From positions 992,001 to 1,056,000 of the forward strand of contig NZ_CP047942.1 in NCBI RefSeq assembly GCF_014279835.1: a stretch of DNA of 64,000 bases. The letters run 5' to 3'. This stretch comes from Synechococcus sp. MVIR-18-1. Its GTDB lineage: Bacteria > Cyanobacteriota > Cyanobacteriia > PCC-6307 > Cyanobiaceae. Position numbers and translations under genes: made by a program. The notes beneath the pieces are model-generated. The model saw only the letters and a list, made by a program, of their open reading frames with translations. It had not been told where the DNA came from and made no database searches. Below, in pieces: positions 34,028-43,003 of this stretch. Within the stretch, counting starts at the first letter, position 1. The number at the start of each line of letters is the position of its first letter.

Positions 34028-34501
34028 TCATGGATCGCTTGATGGATGCTCCGAGCAGGGCATCCAGAAGTCACCCATCGCGTGGGCACCTTTGCAGCCT
34101 TGAGCAGTGGCCTGTGCTTCCGCTTCGGCCCTGGTGGGGTAAGCCATGAACCTTGGGTCATCACCCTCCTGATGCTGGTTTGGCTGGCCATGGTTATGCC
34201 GGCTGTGGTCTGTTGTGCTCTTGCCTAATTGCACAAGGCCCATGCTCATCGGTCCTGCTGTCCAAACGCCCATGGTGTTAACCCCGATCGCCAGCAGTCC
34301 CATCCCAACGACTGACAGGTTGATCACGCCCATCGCAACGACCCCGATCGAGACCACTCCCATTGGAACCACCCCGATACAAATCACCCCCATTGGCACA
34401 ACTCCAATGGAGACGGTTCCAAGTGGAGCAATTCCGATTGCGAATTTCTTTGGCTTCGTGCCGCAGTGTCCCCCGTTGGTCTTTGGGTCTGAATCAATCA
34501 T
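34028..34501 (-). CDS. Gly-hydrophobic repeat protein with DUF3721-like C terminus
   Basis: 157 aa. Residues about 22-95 form roughly seven ten-residue repeats of the type SIGVVPMGV-x, with Gly at fixed spacing, suggesting a solenoid or membrane-embedded beta structure. A His-rich linker (DHSRHNHGQPNQHQEGDD) leads to a DUF3721-like end with YPTRAEAEAQATAQGCKGAH and FWMPCSEH. It abuts the fur-like gene tail to tail with no gap. The Cys/His-rich part could bind metal; this is inference. Confidence 0.75.
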   Translation of the reverse strand: MIDSDPKTNGGHCGTKPKKFAIGIAPLGTVSIGVVPMGVICIGVVPMGVVSIGVVAMGVINLSVVGMGLLAIGVNTMGVWTAGPMSMGLVQLGKSTTDHSRHNHGQPNQHQEGDDPRFMAYPTRAEAEAQATAQGCKGAHAMGDFWMPCSEHPSSDP

Positions 34502-34556
34502 TGATTAATTATTACTGCTCTTGTGGCAAGCAGAAGGTTCCGTCAATCTGGTGAGT

Positions 34557-34820
34557 ATGGACCTTTCTGGCGTTTCAGGCTTTCACGAAATTATCGTTCT
34601 CACACCCCGCGGATTCGAAGAGGGGTTGGATGCGGTTATGGCTGTGCGGGAACAACGCACAGTTTTGCTCAACCTCTCAGAGATGGAGGCGAAACTTGCT
34701 CAGCGCACCGCTGACTTCGTTTCAGGGGGCGTCTACGCCTTACAGGGCCAAGAGCGACGTGTGGGAGAGCGGGTGTTGTTATTCGCGCCGGCGTCTGTTG
34801 ACATTGATCAGCTCAGTTGA
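34557..34820 (+). CDS. SepF-like core protein
   Basis: 87 aa from MDLSGVSGFHEII; TTG 34521 is an alternative start. EIIVLTPRGFEEGLDAVMAV, RTVLLNLSEMEAKLAQRTADF, GGVYALQGQERRVGERVLLF is the SepF/DUF552 core that polymerises and aids the division ring. It lacks the N-terminal membrane-binding helix and linker of full-length SepF, so it is a short paralog rather than the main division protein. Confidence 0.75.
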   Translation: MDLSGVSGFHEIIVLTPRGFEEGLDAVMAVREQRTVLLNLSEMEAKLAQRTADFVSGGVYALQGQERRVGERVLLFAPASVDIDQLS

Positions 34821-35790
34821 GCGCCCCACTACAGCTGGAGCCTCCTCCAGCCGTGCATCCGAAACAGTGAGTGTCAACAGCAATTGGCTGGTTGTTGATG
34901 GGTTCAGTTTGATGTAGGAGCTCATCCAGGGTCTTTGCTCCAGAACGCACAGGAAGGCCTAACTGTTGATTGAAATCGCAGTCGAACAGAGTTCCGGTCC
35001 AGCTGACACTGATCAAACTTCTGCACATCACGGAGTTGAGGTTGGTGTCACGATGCGCTTGATGAAGCAAGGAGTAATAAGTCTCCAGCTCGCCCCGAGC
35101 TTTCAACGTTTGAGCAAATCTCTGGATCGGCATGTTTGTGATTGTTAATAATCTACTGAAATGAATGCCATGATTCTGCAATAACTTTTCGCGATATAGG
35201 AGTTCAAGTTCGCCTTGCTCTGGTGGTAGTTGTGCGCCTGAAGGATTGAACACTAAATCCAGTTCAAGCTTGCTATTGGGAAGTCCGTAACCAAGTGCAT
35301 TTAAGCTTTGTAGTCCAGAAATGCTGCGCTGAAATACACCCAACCCTCGCTGATTATCCACTCGCTCCTCTTCAAAACAAGGCAAAGAGGCAACGACTTT
35401 CACTCCTTCATTGGCCAAAAATGCAGCCAAGTCTTCTTGGCCAGGCTCTTGCAGGATCGTGAGATTGCAGCGATCAATCACTTGAACGCCAAGGCCCCGT
35501 GCATCGTGCACGAGGGATCGGAATTGAGGATGCAGTTCTGGCGCACCCCCGGTTAAGTCCAGGCAGTTGAGGTTCAGTTTCTGAAGAACCTTGGGAATGA
35601 GATTGATCTGTTCTTCCTCCATCATTTCCGTCCGCCACGGTCCCGCATTCACATGACAATGGCTGCAGCTTTGATTGCAGCGGTAACCGAGATTGACTTG
35701 AAGCGTTTCAAGTTCGCCACGGTTCAGTGCAGGGAATCGGTTTGTGCTTTGTCGGTGTTGCTGCTCAGTCGCTTGGGAGATGGAGGTCAA
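34813..35790 (-). CDS. arsS: Arsenosugar biosynthesis radical SAM protein ArsS-like
   Basis: 325 aa. Radical SAM cluster motif RCNQSCSHCHVNAGP (CxxxCxxC), LDLTGGAPELHPQF, and the C-terminal Cys-rich segment CFGCTAGGGSSCSG typical of the ArsS (DUF3641) family, which joins adenosyl to methylated arsenic en route to arsenosugars. No arsM is visible in the window. It overlaps the SepF-like gene by eight bases tail to tail. Confidence 0.85.
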   Translation of the reverse strand: MTSISQATEQQHRQSTNRFPALNRGELETLQVNLGYRCNQSCSHCHVNAGPWRTEMMEEEQINLIPKVLQKLNLNCLDLTGGAPELHPQFRSLVHDARGLGVQVIDRCNLTILQEPGQEDLAAFLANEGVKVVASLPCFEEERVDNQRGLGVFQRSISGLQSLNALGYGLPNSKLELDLVFNPSGAQLPPEQGELELLYREKLLQNHGIHFSRLLTITNMPIQRFAQTLKARGELETYYSLLHQAHRDTNLNSVMCRSLISVSWTGTLFDCDFNQQLGLPVRSGAKTLDELLHQTEPINNQPIAVDTHCFGCTAGGGSSCSGALN

Positions 35791-35988
35791 GGTGAAGGGG
35801 GTAGAGAAGTGCTTGCTAATCCTTATGAATCAAAACTTTATCTTTTGGCAGCAGGGGTATGGGTGTGGAACTAGGCCCATCTTGGATCGGATGACTCTCT
35901 CTTGAGGTCCTGCTTTTTTGATTCGTAGTGCTGATGTGATCAACATCTTTCATGCTGTGAGCCTTCAATGCATTCATCAGGCAAAGCA

Positions 35989-37182
35989 TTATTGAGGCAA
36001 CGTTTTAAACCAATCCACATACTCTTCTGGACCCCCTTTCACGAGGCAGTCAAAACGAAGTGGGTCGTCTGGATCGCTCACTCCAGACAGCTTGCTGTCG
36101 CTCAAGTTGGGGCGATCGACTTCACCATGGCTGCTATCAACAAGAACAACACGGGCTGGGCGGTTATAGCTTGCGCCTAGTTGTTGAAGAAGGGTCAGAA
36201 ATCCTCTGTCACTTCCTCCTCTCAGCCAACCATCACCTGACGGGCAGGGCGTGGACGTTACGGTGTCACCGACTCCAACCAGCATGGGAATGGCATCCCG
36301 CTCAATCTGCTGATGACAGAGATCCAGTAGGGCTTGATGGTCGTGGGGGGCGGTGCGCACATTAAAGGTGTCACCGAGCGGCGCTGTCCCGGTTTTCTGA
36401 GCGATGTGGCGATTGATAAGCACCAGCAATCCCACTTCTTTAATGGCTCCCTTCAGCATGAATTGGATGTCAGTGGTGCCTACATCCCCAGGTGCTGCCG
36501 GTTTGATTCTTTCTTGACCAGTGGAATCATGTCCCAGGTTTGGGGCGACATGCAGAAAAAACGACGTGGGTAGTCCAGCCGTTGCTGCGGCTGACATCAG
36601 GGAATCCATCAAATCGGACAACATCAGTTGCAGCTTTCTCTGCCGCTCTACATCTCCTTTGATTCGACTGAACAAACTGTTCAGGTTGATGGTTGGAGAG
36701 ACCTGGGTATCAAGAATCGCGAGCTTGAGCTCTTCTTCGAGTGCTTGGCCCTGCAACTCTGGCAAGACTTGACTCAATTTTAAGCGCAACAGATCTCCCA
36801 TCTGTTGAGGCACGGATTCCAGAAAGCTCATTTCCTCATCGCTGACACCCGGGTGTGAGACCACCCCAAATCGATCTTGAAATTGAACCCCACCCGCGGC
36901 AAGTCCTGGCAAGTAGAGGCCTTCGCGTTGTGCCTTCTCGTTGTCGCCCAGAGCTTGTTCAACCAGTCGGTTCACACCACGGCGGCCCTCGTGCTCTCCG
37001 TTGGTCAGCACACTGAACTGGTTTTGCATGCCTGCAGCAGCTTTCACATAGTCAGCGCGAAGACGGCGTGTGAGTGGATCTTTAACGAGGGGCATGCAAA
37101 CTCCGTCGAGGTCTTGCACGATCAGCAAGTCTGTCTCCGCCCTCATTTCGTCGCGGAGTGCATCAAGGCTTAGTGGTGCCAT
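35989..37182 (-). CDS. stpA: Glucosylglycerol 3-phosphatase StpA
   Basis: 397 aa. DLLIVQDLDGVCMPLVKDPLTRR, FSVLTNGEHEGRRGVNRLVEQ, GLYLPGLAAGGVQFQDR, FFLHVAPNLG, GTTDIQFMLKGAIKEVG and VGVGDTVTS closely match cyanobacterial StpA. It dephosphorylates glucosylglycerol phosphate to the compatible solute glucosylglycerol. The catalytic Asp pair is in QDLDG. It is divergent from a GpsA-like gene that may supply glycerol-3-phosphate. Confidence 0.92.
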   Translation of the reverse strand: MAPLSLDALRDEMRAETDLLIVQDLDGVCMPLVKDPLTRRLRADYVKAAAGMQNQFSVLTNGEHEGRRGVNRLVEQALGDNEKAQREGLYLPGLAAGGVQFQDRFGVVSHPGVSDEEMSFLESVPQQMGDLLRLKLSQVLPELQGQALEEELKLAILDTQVSPTINLNSLFSRIKGDVERQRKLQLMLSDLMDSLMSAAATAGLPTSFFLHVAPNLGHDSTGQERIKPAAPGDVGTTDIQFMLKGAIKEVGLLVLINRHIAQKTGTAPLGDTFNVRTAPHDHQALLDLCHQQIERDAIPMLVGVGDTVTSTPCPSGDGWLRGGSDRGFLTLLQQLGASYNRPARVVLVDSSHGEVDRPNLSDSKLSGVSDPDDPLRFDCLVKGGPEEYVDWFKTLPQ

Positions 37183-37301
37183 TGTTTGAAACGATGTCCT
37201 TGCAGGAGTTGTGGAGGAGTTTGATAGCGAGATGAGCTGGGGTAGCGCAGATCTCCTGTGTGGGCTGAGTGGCTTTTAATTCTGTCCATTGAGGAGACAA
37301 C

Positions 37302-37508
37302 TCAAGCTGGTCCCATGGCTTTGCGATAGGCGGGACGACGCTCAACCTGTTTGATTGTTGCTTGGATTGATGGATAGGGCGCTAGATCGATGTGGGGAAA
37401 CATCAAAGGCACGAGATCGCTCCAGCTGCAGAGCTTGTAAGGGCCCGTGTGGGTTCTCATCTCGAACATCGCGCCTGGCCAGGCCTTCTTTAGTGTTGGG
37501 GTGTGCAC
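37302..37508 (-). pseudogene. Remnant of a glutathione S-transferase C-terminal domain
   Basis: The frame ends with DLAPYPSIQATIKQVERRPAYRK, the final helices of a GST, preceded by only about 20 related residues (SWSDLVPLMFP). The thioredoxin-like N-terminal domain is missing. Its 5' end overlaps the start of the GpsA-like gene on the other strand. Similar to the end of the full-length GST at 30486-31067, but not the same sequence. Confidence 0.6.
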
Positions 37509-37520
37509 AGTGGTGGGTTG

Positions 37521-39050
37521 ATGGAGACGGTGCTGGATAGCAACTCATTTTTTTCACCGTCCCTTGATCGGGACGCCATCCACCGCCGAATATTGGAGCT
37601 GGAGAAAGGCAAGGTTGGCCTCTACAGCGTGGGGCTCTATCCCGCCTCCCTGGCTTACAACTGCGCCATGCAGAAGAACAGTGAGGGACACCTGTTGCTG
37701 GCTCCTCGCCCAGGTCGGGACTTGCTTGGAGCGTTTCCCGACGATGTGATTGATGGCATGGACGAAGTCCATGTTGCAACGATTGAGGCTATGGCCACGC
37801 ACGAGCTTGCTGGCAACCGTGTGACCAACTCCTTAGCCGACCTGCTCATGCGCTGTGAGTTGGTGATTCTCAGTGCTAACAGCAATCACGTTGAGGATGA
37901 TCTGCGAGAGGCTTGCCGGCTGCGTGCGGAGCTCAACAGAGAACAGGTGGTGATCGCTTGTCTTGCAGGCTCCTTTGGGCATGACCAAATTGCCAATGAG
38001 TCCTACGTGCTTTGCGAAAAAGAGCCCAATTTGGCTTTTTTCTCAGGCTTTCATCGTCATGGAGCCTTGCGAAATCCTCTGGATAGTTTTACGGCCAATT
38101 TCTGTCATCCCAATGCCTTAACGGCTTTGTTGGGTGCGCGTTTGCTTGATCGTCTGTCGCCGAATATTCAGGTTTCACCGGGTGTTCACAACGTGGAGGG
38201 CCAGTACATCAAGGCGGCTAAAAATATGGCATCTGTGTTTGCCGGCTTTGGCTATTCATTCCACAAACAAAATCCAGGCGTTCTGCCCACCTTGCTGACG
38301 CTTCTCTTGGATCAATGCCTGGATCAGGCCGCTACGGTCTCGATGGCACGACGCGATCGTCAACGGCTTTATAACCGTCAGCCGTTTTCACTCACTGAAC
38401 TGGGATATGGGGTCCCGAGAATCGAAGCGGCCCTTGTGCGTGAGGGAGATATGGAGAAAGTTCGAGATCACACCTTTGCCCAGCTCACGGCGATGGTTGC
38501 TGATGTGCGAGGCAGCATGATGATGCCTGTTTCAGGTAAGCCAACGCGGAATTTTCAGGTTGGTCAGGTGCTCTCAGACCATATGCGTCTTGAGCAGCGC
38601 TGTCCTGAAAGCATGGAGGAATTGGAAGGGTGGTGTGAAGCTGCCGGTTTACGCAAGGGTGGCTTAGAGGGATTGAAGGCATTGCGTTATTGGCCGCAGA
38701 TTGCACGTAAATATTCAATTCCGGTTCATGATGCATCCATGATTAATTTGCTCTATATGGCTATTTATGGGCGCCAAGCAACCAAAGATGTTGCTTTTTC
38801 AGTCATGACAGATAGCCGTCAATTATCTACTTATTGCCAGGAATCTGTGCGACCTACCCATAGCCGTCGTTACGCTGAGGCTTTGCAGAATCTGGATATG
38901 CCTGAAGCCATGGATCTCATTGTTAATGCCGTGATTGCTGATAACGCCCGACGCTTAATTCGAGGCGATTCAGGCCTAGAGGATATGGAGGTTGATGATG
39001 ATCCTCCTGCCTACCTCCGTGCCATGAATGTGATTGAAAATGCGCTTTAA
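37521..39050 (+). CDS. Predicted NAD(P)-dependent dehydrogenase, GpsA-like
   Basis: 509 aa from ATG 37521 (METVLDSNSFF); ATG-like starts six codons earlier exist. The first half resembles a Rossmann dehydrogenase (KVGLYSVGLYPASLAYNCA, LLMRCELVILSANSNHVEDD); the second half has the helical pattern NVEGQYIKAAKNMASVFAGF, similar to the substrate domain of glycerol-3-phosphate dehydrogenases. Longer than GpsA. Divergent from stpA. Family assignment is tentative; the gene itself is clear. Confidence 0.8.
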   Translation: METVLDSNSFFSPSLDRDAIHRRILELEKGKVGLYSVGLYPASLAYNCAMQKNSEGHLLLAPRPGRDLLGAFPDDVIDGMDEVHVATIEAMATHELAGNRVTNSLADLLMRCELVILSANSNHVEDDLREACRLRAELNREQVVIACLAGSFGHDQIANESYVLCEKEPNLAFFSGFHRHGALRNPLDSFTANFCHPNALTALLGARLLDRLSPNIQVSPGVHNVEGQYIKAAKNMASVFAGFGYSFHKQNPGVLPTLLTLLLDQCLDQAATVSMARRDRQRLYNRQPFSLTELGYGVPRIEAALVREGDMEKVRDHTFAQLTAMVADVRGSMMMPVSGKPTRNFQVGQVLSDHMRLEQRCPESMEELEGWCEAAGLRKGGLEGLKALRYWPQIARKYSIPVHDASMINLLYMAIYGRQATKDVAFSVMTDSRQLSTYCQESVRPTHSRRYAEALQNLDMPEAMDLIVNAVIADNARRLIRGDSGLEDMEVDDDPPAYLRAMNVIENAL

Positions 39051-41698
39051 TCAATCATGATCAGTTTGTTGGCAACAGATTTGTAGGGATCAGGATCGCA
39101 ACTCAGAACAATGACCTGAAGCCCTCTTGAGACGGCTTGTTGCAACATCTCCAACACTCCCTCTAAGCGTTGAGCATCAGTATTGGCGAAGGCGTCGTCG
39201 AAGAGCAGGGGAAGGCATCCCCCATGCCGTTCTTTAAGGGTGTCAGCAATGGCGATACGTAGGGCAGCATTCAGCTGTTCTTTCATTCCACCGCTTAGCT
39301 GGTCAAAGGCAAACAGAGTCCCCTCACGCTGTAGGCCGAGTTGCTGCAGACCGTCCTGTGGGTCGTAATGGATTGAACAGCTGTCTGTTGGGTTTCTCAG
39401 TAAGGGTTGAAGGACTTGATTGATGTTGTGCTTCAAAGGAGTGGAATAACGCTGAGAGAGATCACTGCGAGCTTGTTGAAAACGCTGGAGTAGATGGCTA
39501 CGGGCGCGGACCAAGAGCGCTTCTTGCTGTTCAGCTTGCGTTGCTAATTCAAGCTTTGCGGAAGCTTCTGCCACTGCTGAATGGAGATCACTTTGTCCTA
39601 GAGAGTTGCATCGCTCTAAGAGTGCACCACGCTGGACTCCAAGCTCATGACGTTGCTCGGTGAGCTGATGTTCTTGGCGATCAAGCCTCTCTAATTCTAG
39701 CTTTGGATCGCTATTGCCTTGGGCTGGATCAAGTTGCTGAAGGGCCTGAATATGTGCTTTTAATGTCAGCTGTTGAGATGTCAAGGTTTCGATTGATCGA
39801 GCGAGTTCTTCCTGAGATCCCACCTCTTGTTCAAGCGATTGATGTTGCCTTAAGCGTTGCTCTTGCTCTGTTTTTAGACGTTCTTGCTGGAGGCGCTTTT
39901 GCTGCCATTGTGTCTGTACTTTGTCGTGCTGAACTTCAAGCTCTCGAACTTGTTTTTGATGGGTTTCGCTTTCATCTTTCAACATTCGGTAGCGAATTCG
40001 GCATTGTTCAAGTTCTTTCTCATGATCTAAATCTTGTTTTAGGTCTCCGGATGGAAGGCCTTGGTTGAGTGTCTCTAACTGGAGTTGCAACTCGTCGAGG
40101 TTGGGAGCTTTTTGGTCTGGAGGAAGGACGAGTTGTTTGAGTTGGGCTTTTAAGAGCTCTTGTTGTTGGAAGAGAAGGTTGCGTTGTTCGCTGCGTTGTT
40201 GAGCCTCCTCCACCGAGCTTGCGTTCCAAAGCTTTAATCCAGCTTTTAAAGCGATTTGCAGAGACTTTTGTGCGTGCTCGAGTGAAGCCAGTCCTGTGCC
40301 TTCGCCGGGGCTGACCTTGAGGCGTACATGTTTTCCAACATCAATCCGGAAGACACCTGCTTGATTACACGATTCACCTTCCTTTAGATCGGAGCCCTCA
40401 ATTGAAATGGTCTGATCTGCAGATTCCACCAGGATGGTGGATGCCATGCTTTCGATGCGGATGGCTAGGGCCCGAAGCTCCTCTTGCGTTTTGTTCAGTT
40501 GTTGAAGATCTTGAGCGCTACCGCCCTCGATCGCGTTGAACGCAGTGATGAGTTGTTGGTGTTGTTCGGTTAAGCGTTGGCGCTCCTCATCTTCGCGACT
40601 AAGCCTTTCAAGGCGTTGTTGAAGTTCATCGCGGTCTTTTCGTTGTCTCAGCAAGAGACCCTGTTCTTCCAGGGCCTGTCTTTGTTGCTCGAGTTCTGCC
40701 GTTCGGTGCTGTGCCTCTTTGATTTGGTTGCTTTCCGCGTTGTAGGTCGTCTCAAAGTCTTTGAGTTCACGCTCCAAGCTGGCCAAGTTGCCTGCGCAGG
40801 CCGTGCTGTCAGCCAACAGCTTGCGAAGAGCGGCGCAGCTTTTTTCGAATTGTTGTTGTTGGAGAGTGAGTGGCTTCAATTGTTGCAGCGCTTCTTGCTG
40901 CTGAAGCAAGCGTTGGCGCTGCCGTCGCTGCTCCGGTAACCGCTCCAGTTCCAGGTTGTTCAGCTTCGCTTCAACCCGATCGAGTTCCTCACATGACAAC
41001 TCAAATGCCTTCAGTTGCTCAAGGCTTGCCGTGTGATGCTCCTTGGCTGCTTTAAGAGCCTCTTGACGCTTCCATAGTTCGCTTTGCTGACGGACGCCTC
41101 GCGTGCTCAAGCTTTCAGACACGAGCCGTTCGAGTTCGGAGTGAACGCGTTGATCCAATGGCGATTGCAACGATTGCTCAGCCTGTTGTTCCAAGCACTC
41201 GATCAAAGTATTGAGGTCGTAGTGGTCATGGCTGAGGCTCAGCAAGTCGCGACCCGATTCACCCTGCTTTACCCAAAGATGGGCCCAGCGGCTGGGCAAG
41301 GTTTTATTCACCTGTCTGCTGTTGAGGATCTCGTCAACGCCGAGTAGGTGGGCTAGTTGATCCTCAGCGGCTGATCCAATCAGGGCCACCTGCCCCTGGG
41401 CTTCCAATTGGGTGGTGCCACTGGGACCGCTGAAGCGTTTGAGAAGGGTCCAGTGCTGTTCGCTTGTTTCAAATTCCAGCTTGATTTGGGGATGGCCAGC
41501 ATGGAGTTGGGAGCGCAGGTCCTGCGCTGCTGTCCCACTGGATGCAGCACGGACAAACAGCGTTCGATGCAGAGCCTCGACCAAGGAACTTTTGCCGCTC
41601 TCATTGGCTCCGCCAATGACCGTTAACCCTGGATCAAAGTCCAGAACCAGTTCTTGATGGCGGCGAACGCTGGAGAACTCACTGCGAATCAGCCGCAT
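39047..41698 (-). CDS. SbcC/YhaN-like SMC-type ATPase
   Basis: 883 aa. N-terminal Walker A TVIGGANESGKSSLVEALHR, long coiled coils (about 170-720), and the C-terminal signature LSGGMKEQLNAALRIAIAD plus Walker B CLPLLFDDAFAN. It pairs with the nuclease encoded just upstream to process DNA ends. It has no CxxC anywhere in the coiled coil, so the zinc hook of Rad50/SbcC is missing; this fits YhaN-type relatives. The start overlaps the nuclease gene by 10 bases; the stop overlaps the GpsA-like gene. Confidence 0.9.
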   Translation of the reverse strand: MRLIRSEFSSVRRHQELVLDFDPGLTVIGGANESGKSSLVEALHRTLFVRAASSGTAAQDLRSQLHAGHPQIKLEFETSEQHWTLLKRFSGPSGTTQLEAQGQVALIGSAAEDQLAHLLGVDEILNSRQVNKTLPSRWAHLWVKQGESGRDLLSLSHDHYDLNTLIECLEQQAEQSLQSPLDQRVHSELERLVSESLSTRGVRQQSELWKRQEALKAAKEHHTASLEQLKAFELSCEELDRVEAKLNNLELERLPEQRRQRQRLLQQQEALQQLKPLTLQQQQFEKSCAALRKLLADSTACAGNLASLERELKDFETTYNAESNQIKEAQHRTAELEQQRQALEEQGLLLRQRKDRDELQQRLERLSREDEERQRLTEQHQQLITAFNAIEGGSAQDLQQLNKTQEELRALAIRIESMASTILVESADQTISIEGSDLKEGESCNQAGVFRIDVGKHVRLKVSPGEGTGLASLEHAQKSLQIALKAGLKLWNASSVEEAQQRSEQRNLLFQQQELLKAQLKQLVLPPDQKAPNLDELQLQLETLNQGLPSGDLKQDLDHEKELEQCRIRYRMLKDESETHQKQVRELEVQHDKVQTQWQQKRLQQERLKTEQEQRLRQHQSLEQEVGSQEELARSIETLTSQQLTLKAHIQALQQLDPAQGNSDPKLELERLDRQEHQLTEQRHELGVQRGALLERCNSLGQSDLHSAVAEASAKLELATQAEQQEALLVRARSHLLQRFQQARSDLSQRYSTPLKHNINQVLQPLLRNPTDSCSIHYDPQDGLQQLGLQREGTLFAFDQLSGGMKEQLNAALRIAIADTLKERHGGCLPLLFDDAFANTDAQRLEGVLEMLQQAVSRGLQVIVLSCDPDPYKSVANKLIMID

Positions 41699-42882
41699 GA
41701 AGCCTCCTGATCCCCGGCCTCTTCCAGCACAATCCTGCGCAGCTCGAGCATCGCTTCTTCGAGCATGGCTCGATCGATGTCGTTGTGTTCAGGGCCTTGG
41801 GCACTGTTGTCATCGAGCTCAGTCGCAAGATCTTTGCTGATGCCCTTTATCAAGGGTGCATCGTCGCGTTGCAGAAAGGTTTGAAATTCTCCTGGCTCCG
41901 GTCTTCGACGGGGCAATCCGCGGATTCTGAGGTGGAGGAGTTGTTGATCCAAATCCTGCAAGTGCTGTTGTAGCTGTTGGTGCCCTTGAAAAGACAGTTG
42001 GCCGCTTAGCTCAACTCTCAAAAGATCTTTGCCTACCTTTCGCTGCACACAGGATTCGATCGTCTCTTTAAGGCGTTGAAGATCTGCCCCACTGCTCACC
42101 TTGGCTTCGATCCTGTGCCAGGACATGGCACCTGTTGCAATCGGAGTGACCTCAGGAATGTCTTGCCGTTTCAGGTCAACAAGAAGGACTTGAGAACGCT
42201 GATCATGATCAGTTGTGGGAAAACGATCGGGTTCAGGAGTGCCGCAATACCAAGCGCGCGGATTCAGTTGGGTTAGAGCATGCCAATCACCCAGAGCGAT
42301 GTAGTCCACCTCCTCTGCAGGCCATCGATCGTGATGCAATTGGTTGACCTGCCCTTCTGCGCCAAAACCTTGTACCGAGCCATGGGCGAGTACGACCCTG
42401 GGCTGATCGTGGGGCAAAGAACTCCAGTTCAGGGAGTCCAGCCAATCTGCGGGGCTACGACTGTCTCTTTGACGTAGCAACGGGCAAGGGAGCAGCACCA
42501 TTTCTGCAATGACCTGAGGCTCTGCTTGAAGCAAGAGCTGCAAATTGGGGCAGCGTTCCCGCATTTGACGTTGCACATCTCGGCGCTGCCAGATGCCACC
42601 GGCTCCTCCATGGTCATGGTTTCCAGGAATCACGAGCACAGGGCAGGGGATCGAAGCGATGGCTTCCATCACCTCCATCACTACCGCTGGAGCCACAGTG
42701 CTCGAGTCGAATAGATCACCGGCCACCATCACGGCATCGACGTTTTGATCGCTGGCTGCTGCAGCGATACGTGAAACGGCATTGACCCGTTCTTGCTGAA
42801 GACGGGCCCGTTTTTGAGGATCCTCAATCCAGTGATAAGGCTTGCCGATTTGCCAGTCAGCAGTGTGAAGAAAACGTGGCAC
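41689..42882 (-). CDS. SbcD/YhaO-like metallophosphoesterase (DNA repair nuclease)
   Basis: 397 aa from GTG 42882 (VPRFLHTADWQIGKP), chosen because longer starts overlap the divergent kinase gene. Metal ligands in HTADWQIG, VMVAGDLFDS, VIPGNHDHGG, VVLAHGSVQG and ALGDWHAL follow the SbcD/Mre11 order. It cuts DNA ends and hairpins together with the ATPase downstream. Confidence 0.9.
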   Translation of the reverse strand: MPRFLHTADWQIGKPYHWIEDPQKRARLQQERVNAVSRIAAAASDQNVDAVMVAGDLFDSSTVAPAVVMEVMEAIASIPCPVLVIPGNHDHGGAGGIWQRRDVQRQMRERCPNLQLLLQAEPQVIAEMVLLPCPLLRQRDSRSPADWLDSLNWSSLPHDQPRVVLAHGSVQGFGAEGQVNQLHHDRWPAEEVDYIALGDWHALTQLNPRAWYCGTPEPDRFPTTDHDQRSQVLLVDLKRQDIPEVTPIATGAMSWHRIEAKVSSGADLQRLKETIESCVQRKVGKDLLRVELSGQLSFQGHQQLQQHLQDLDQQLLHLRIRGLPRRRPEPGEFQTFLQRDDAPLIKGISKDLATELDDNSAQGPEHNDIDRAMLEEAMLELRRIVLEEAGDQEASCG

Positions 42883-43003
42883 CGTTGCTGATCGGGTGGT
42901 CTGACCCCATGCTGCCGCTTCCCGGCTCTTTTTCCGCACACTCTGCGCTAGCGGATCTGTAGATACACGGCATTGTTTCGTGTTGAGTCTCATGCGATTC
43001 GTC

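Noticed and set aside
34215-34508. Thr/Pro/Ile-repeat protein opposite the Gly-repeat gene
   Set aside because: It is the reverse-strand reading of the repeats of the minus-strand gene 34028-34501, which has the recognisable C-terminal domain.
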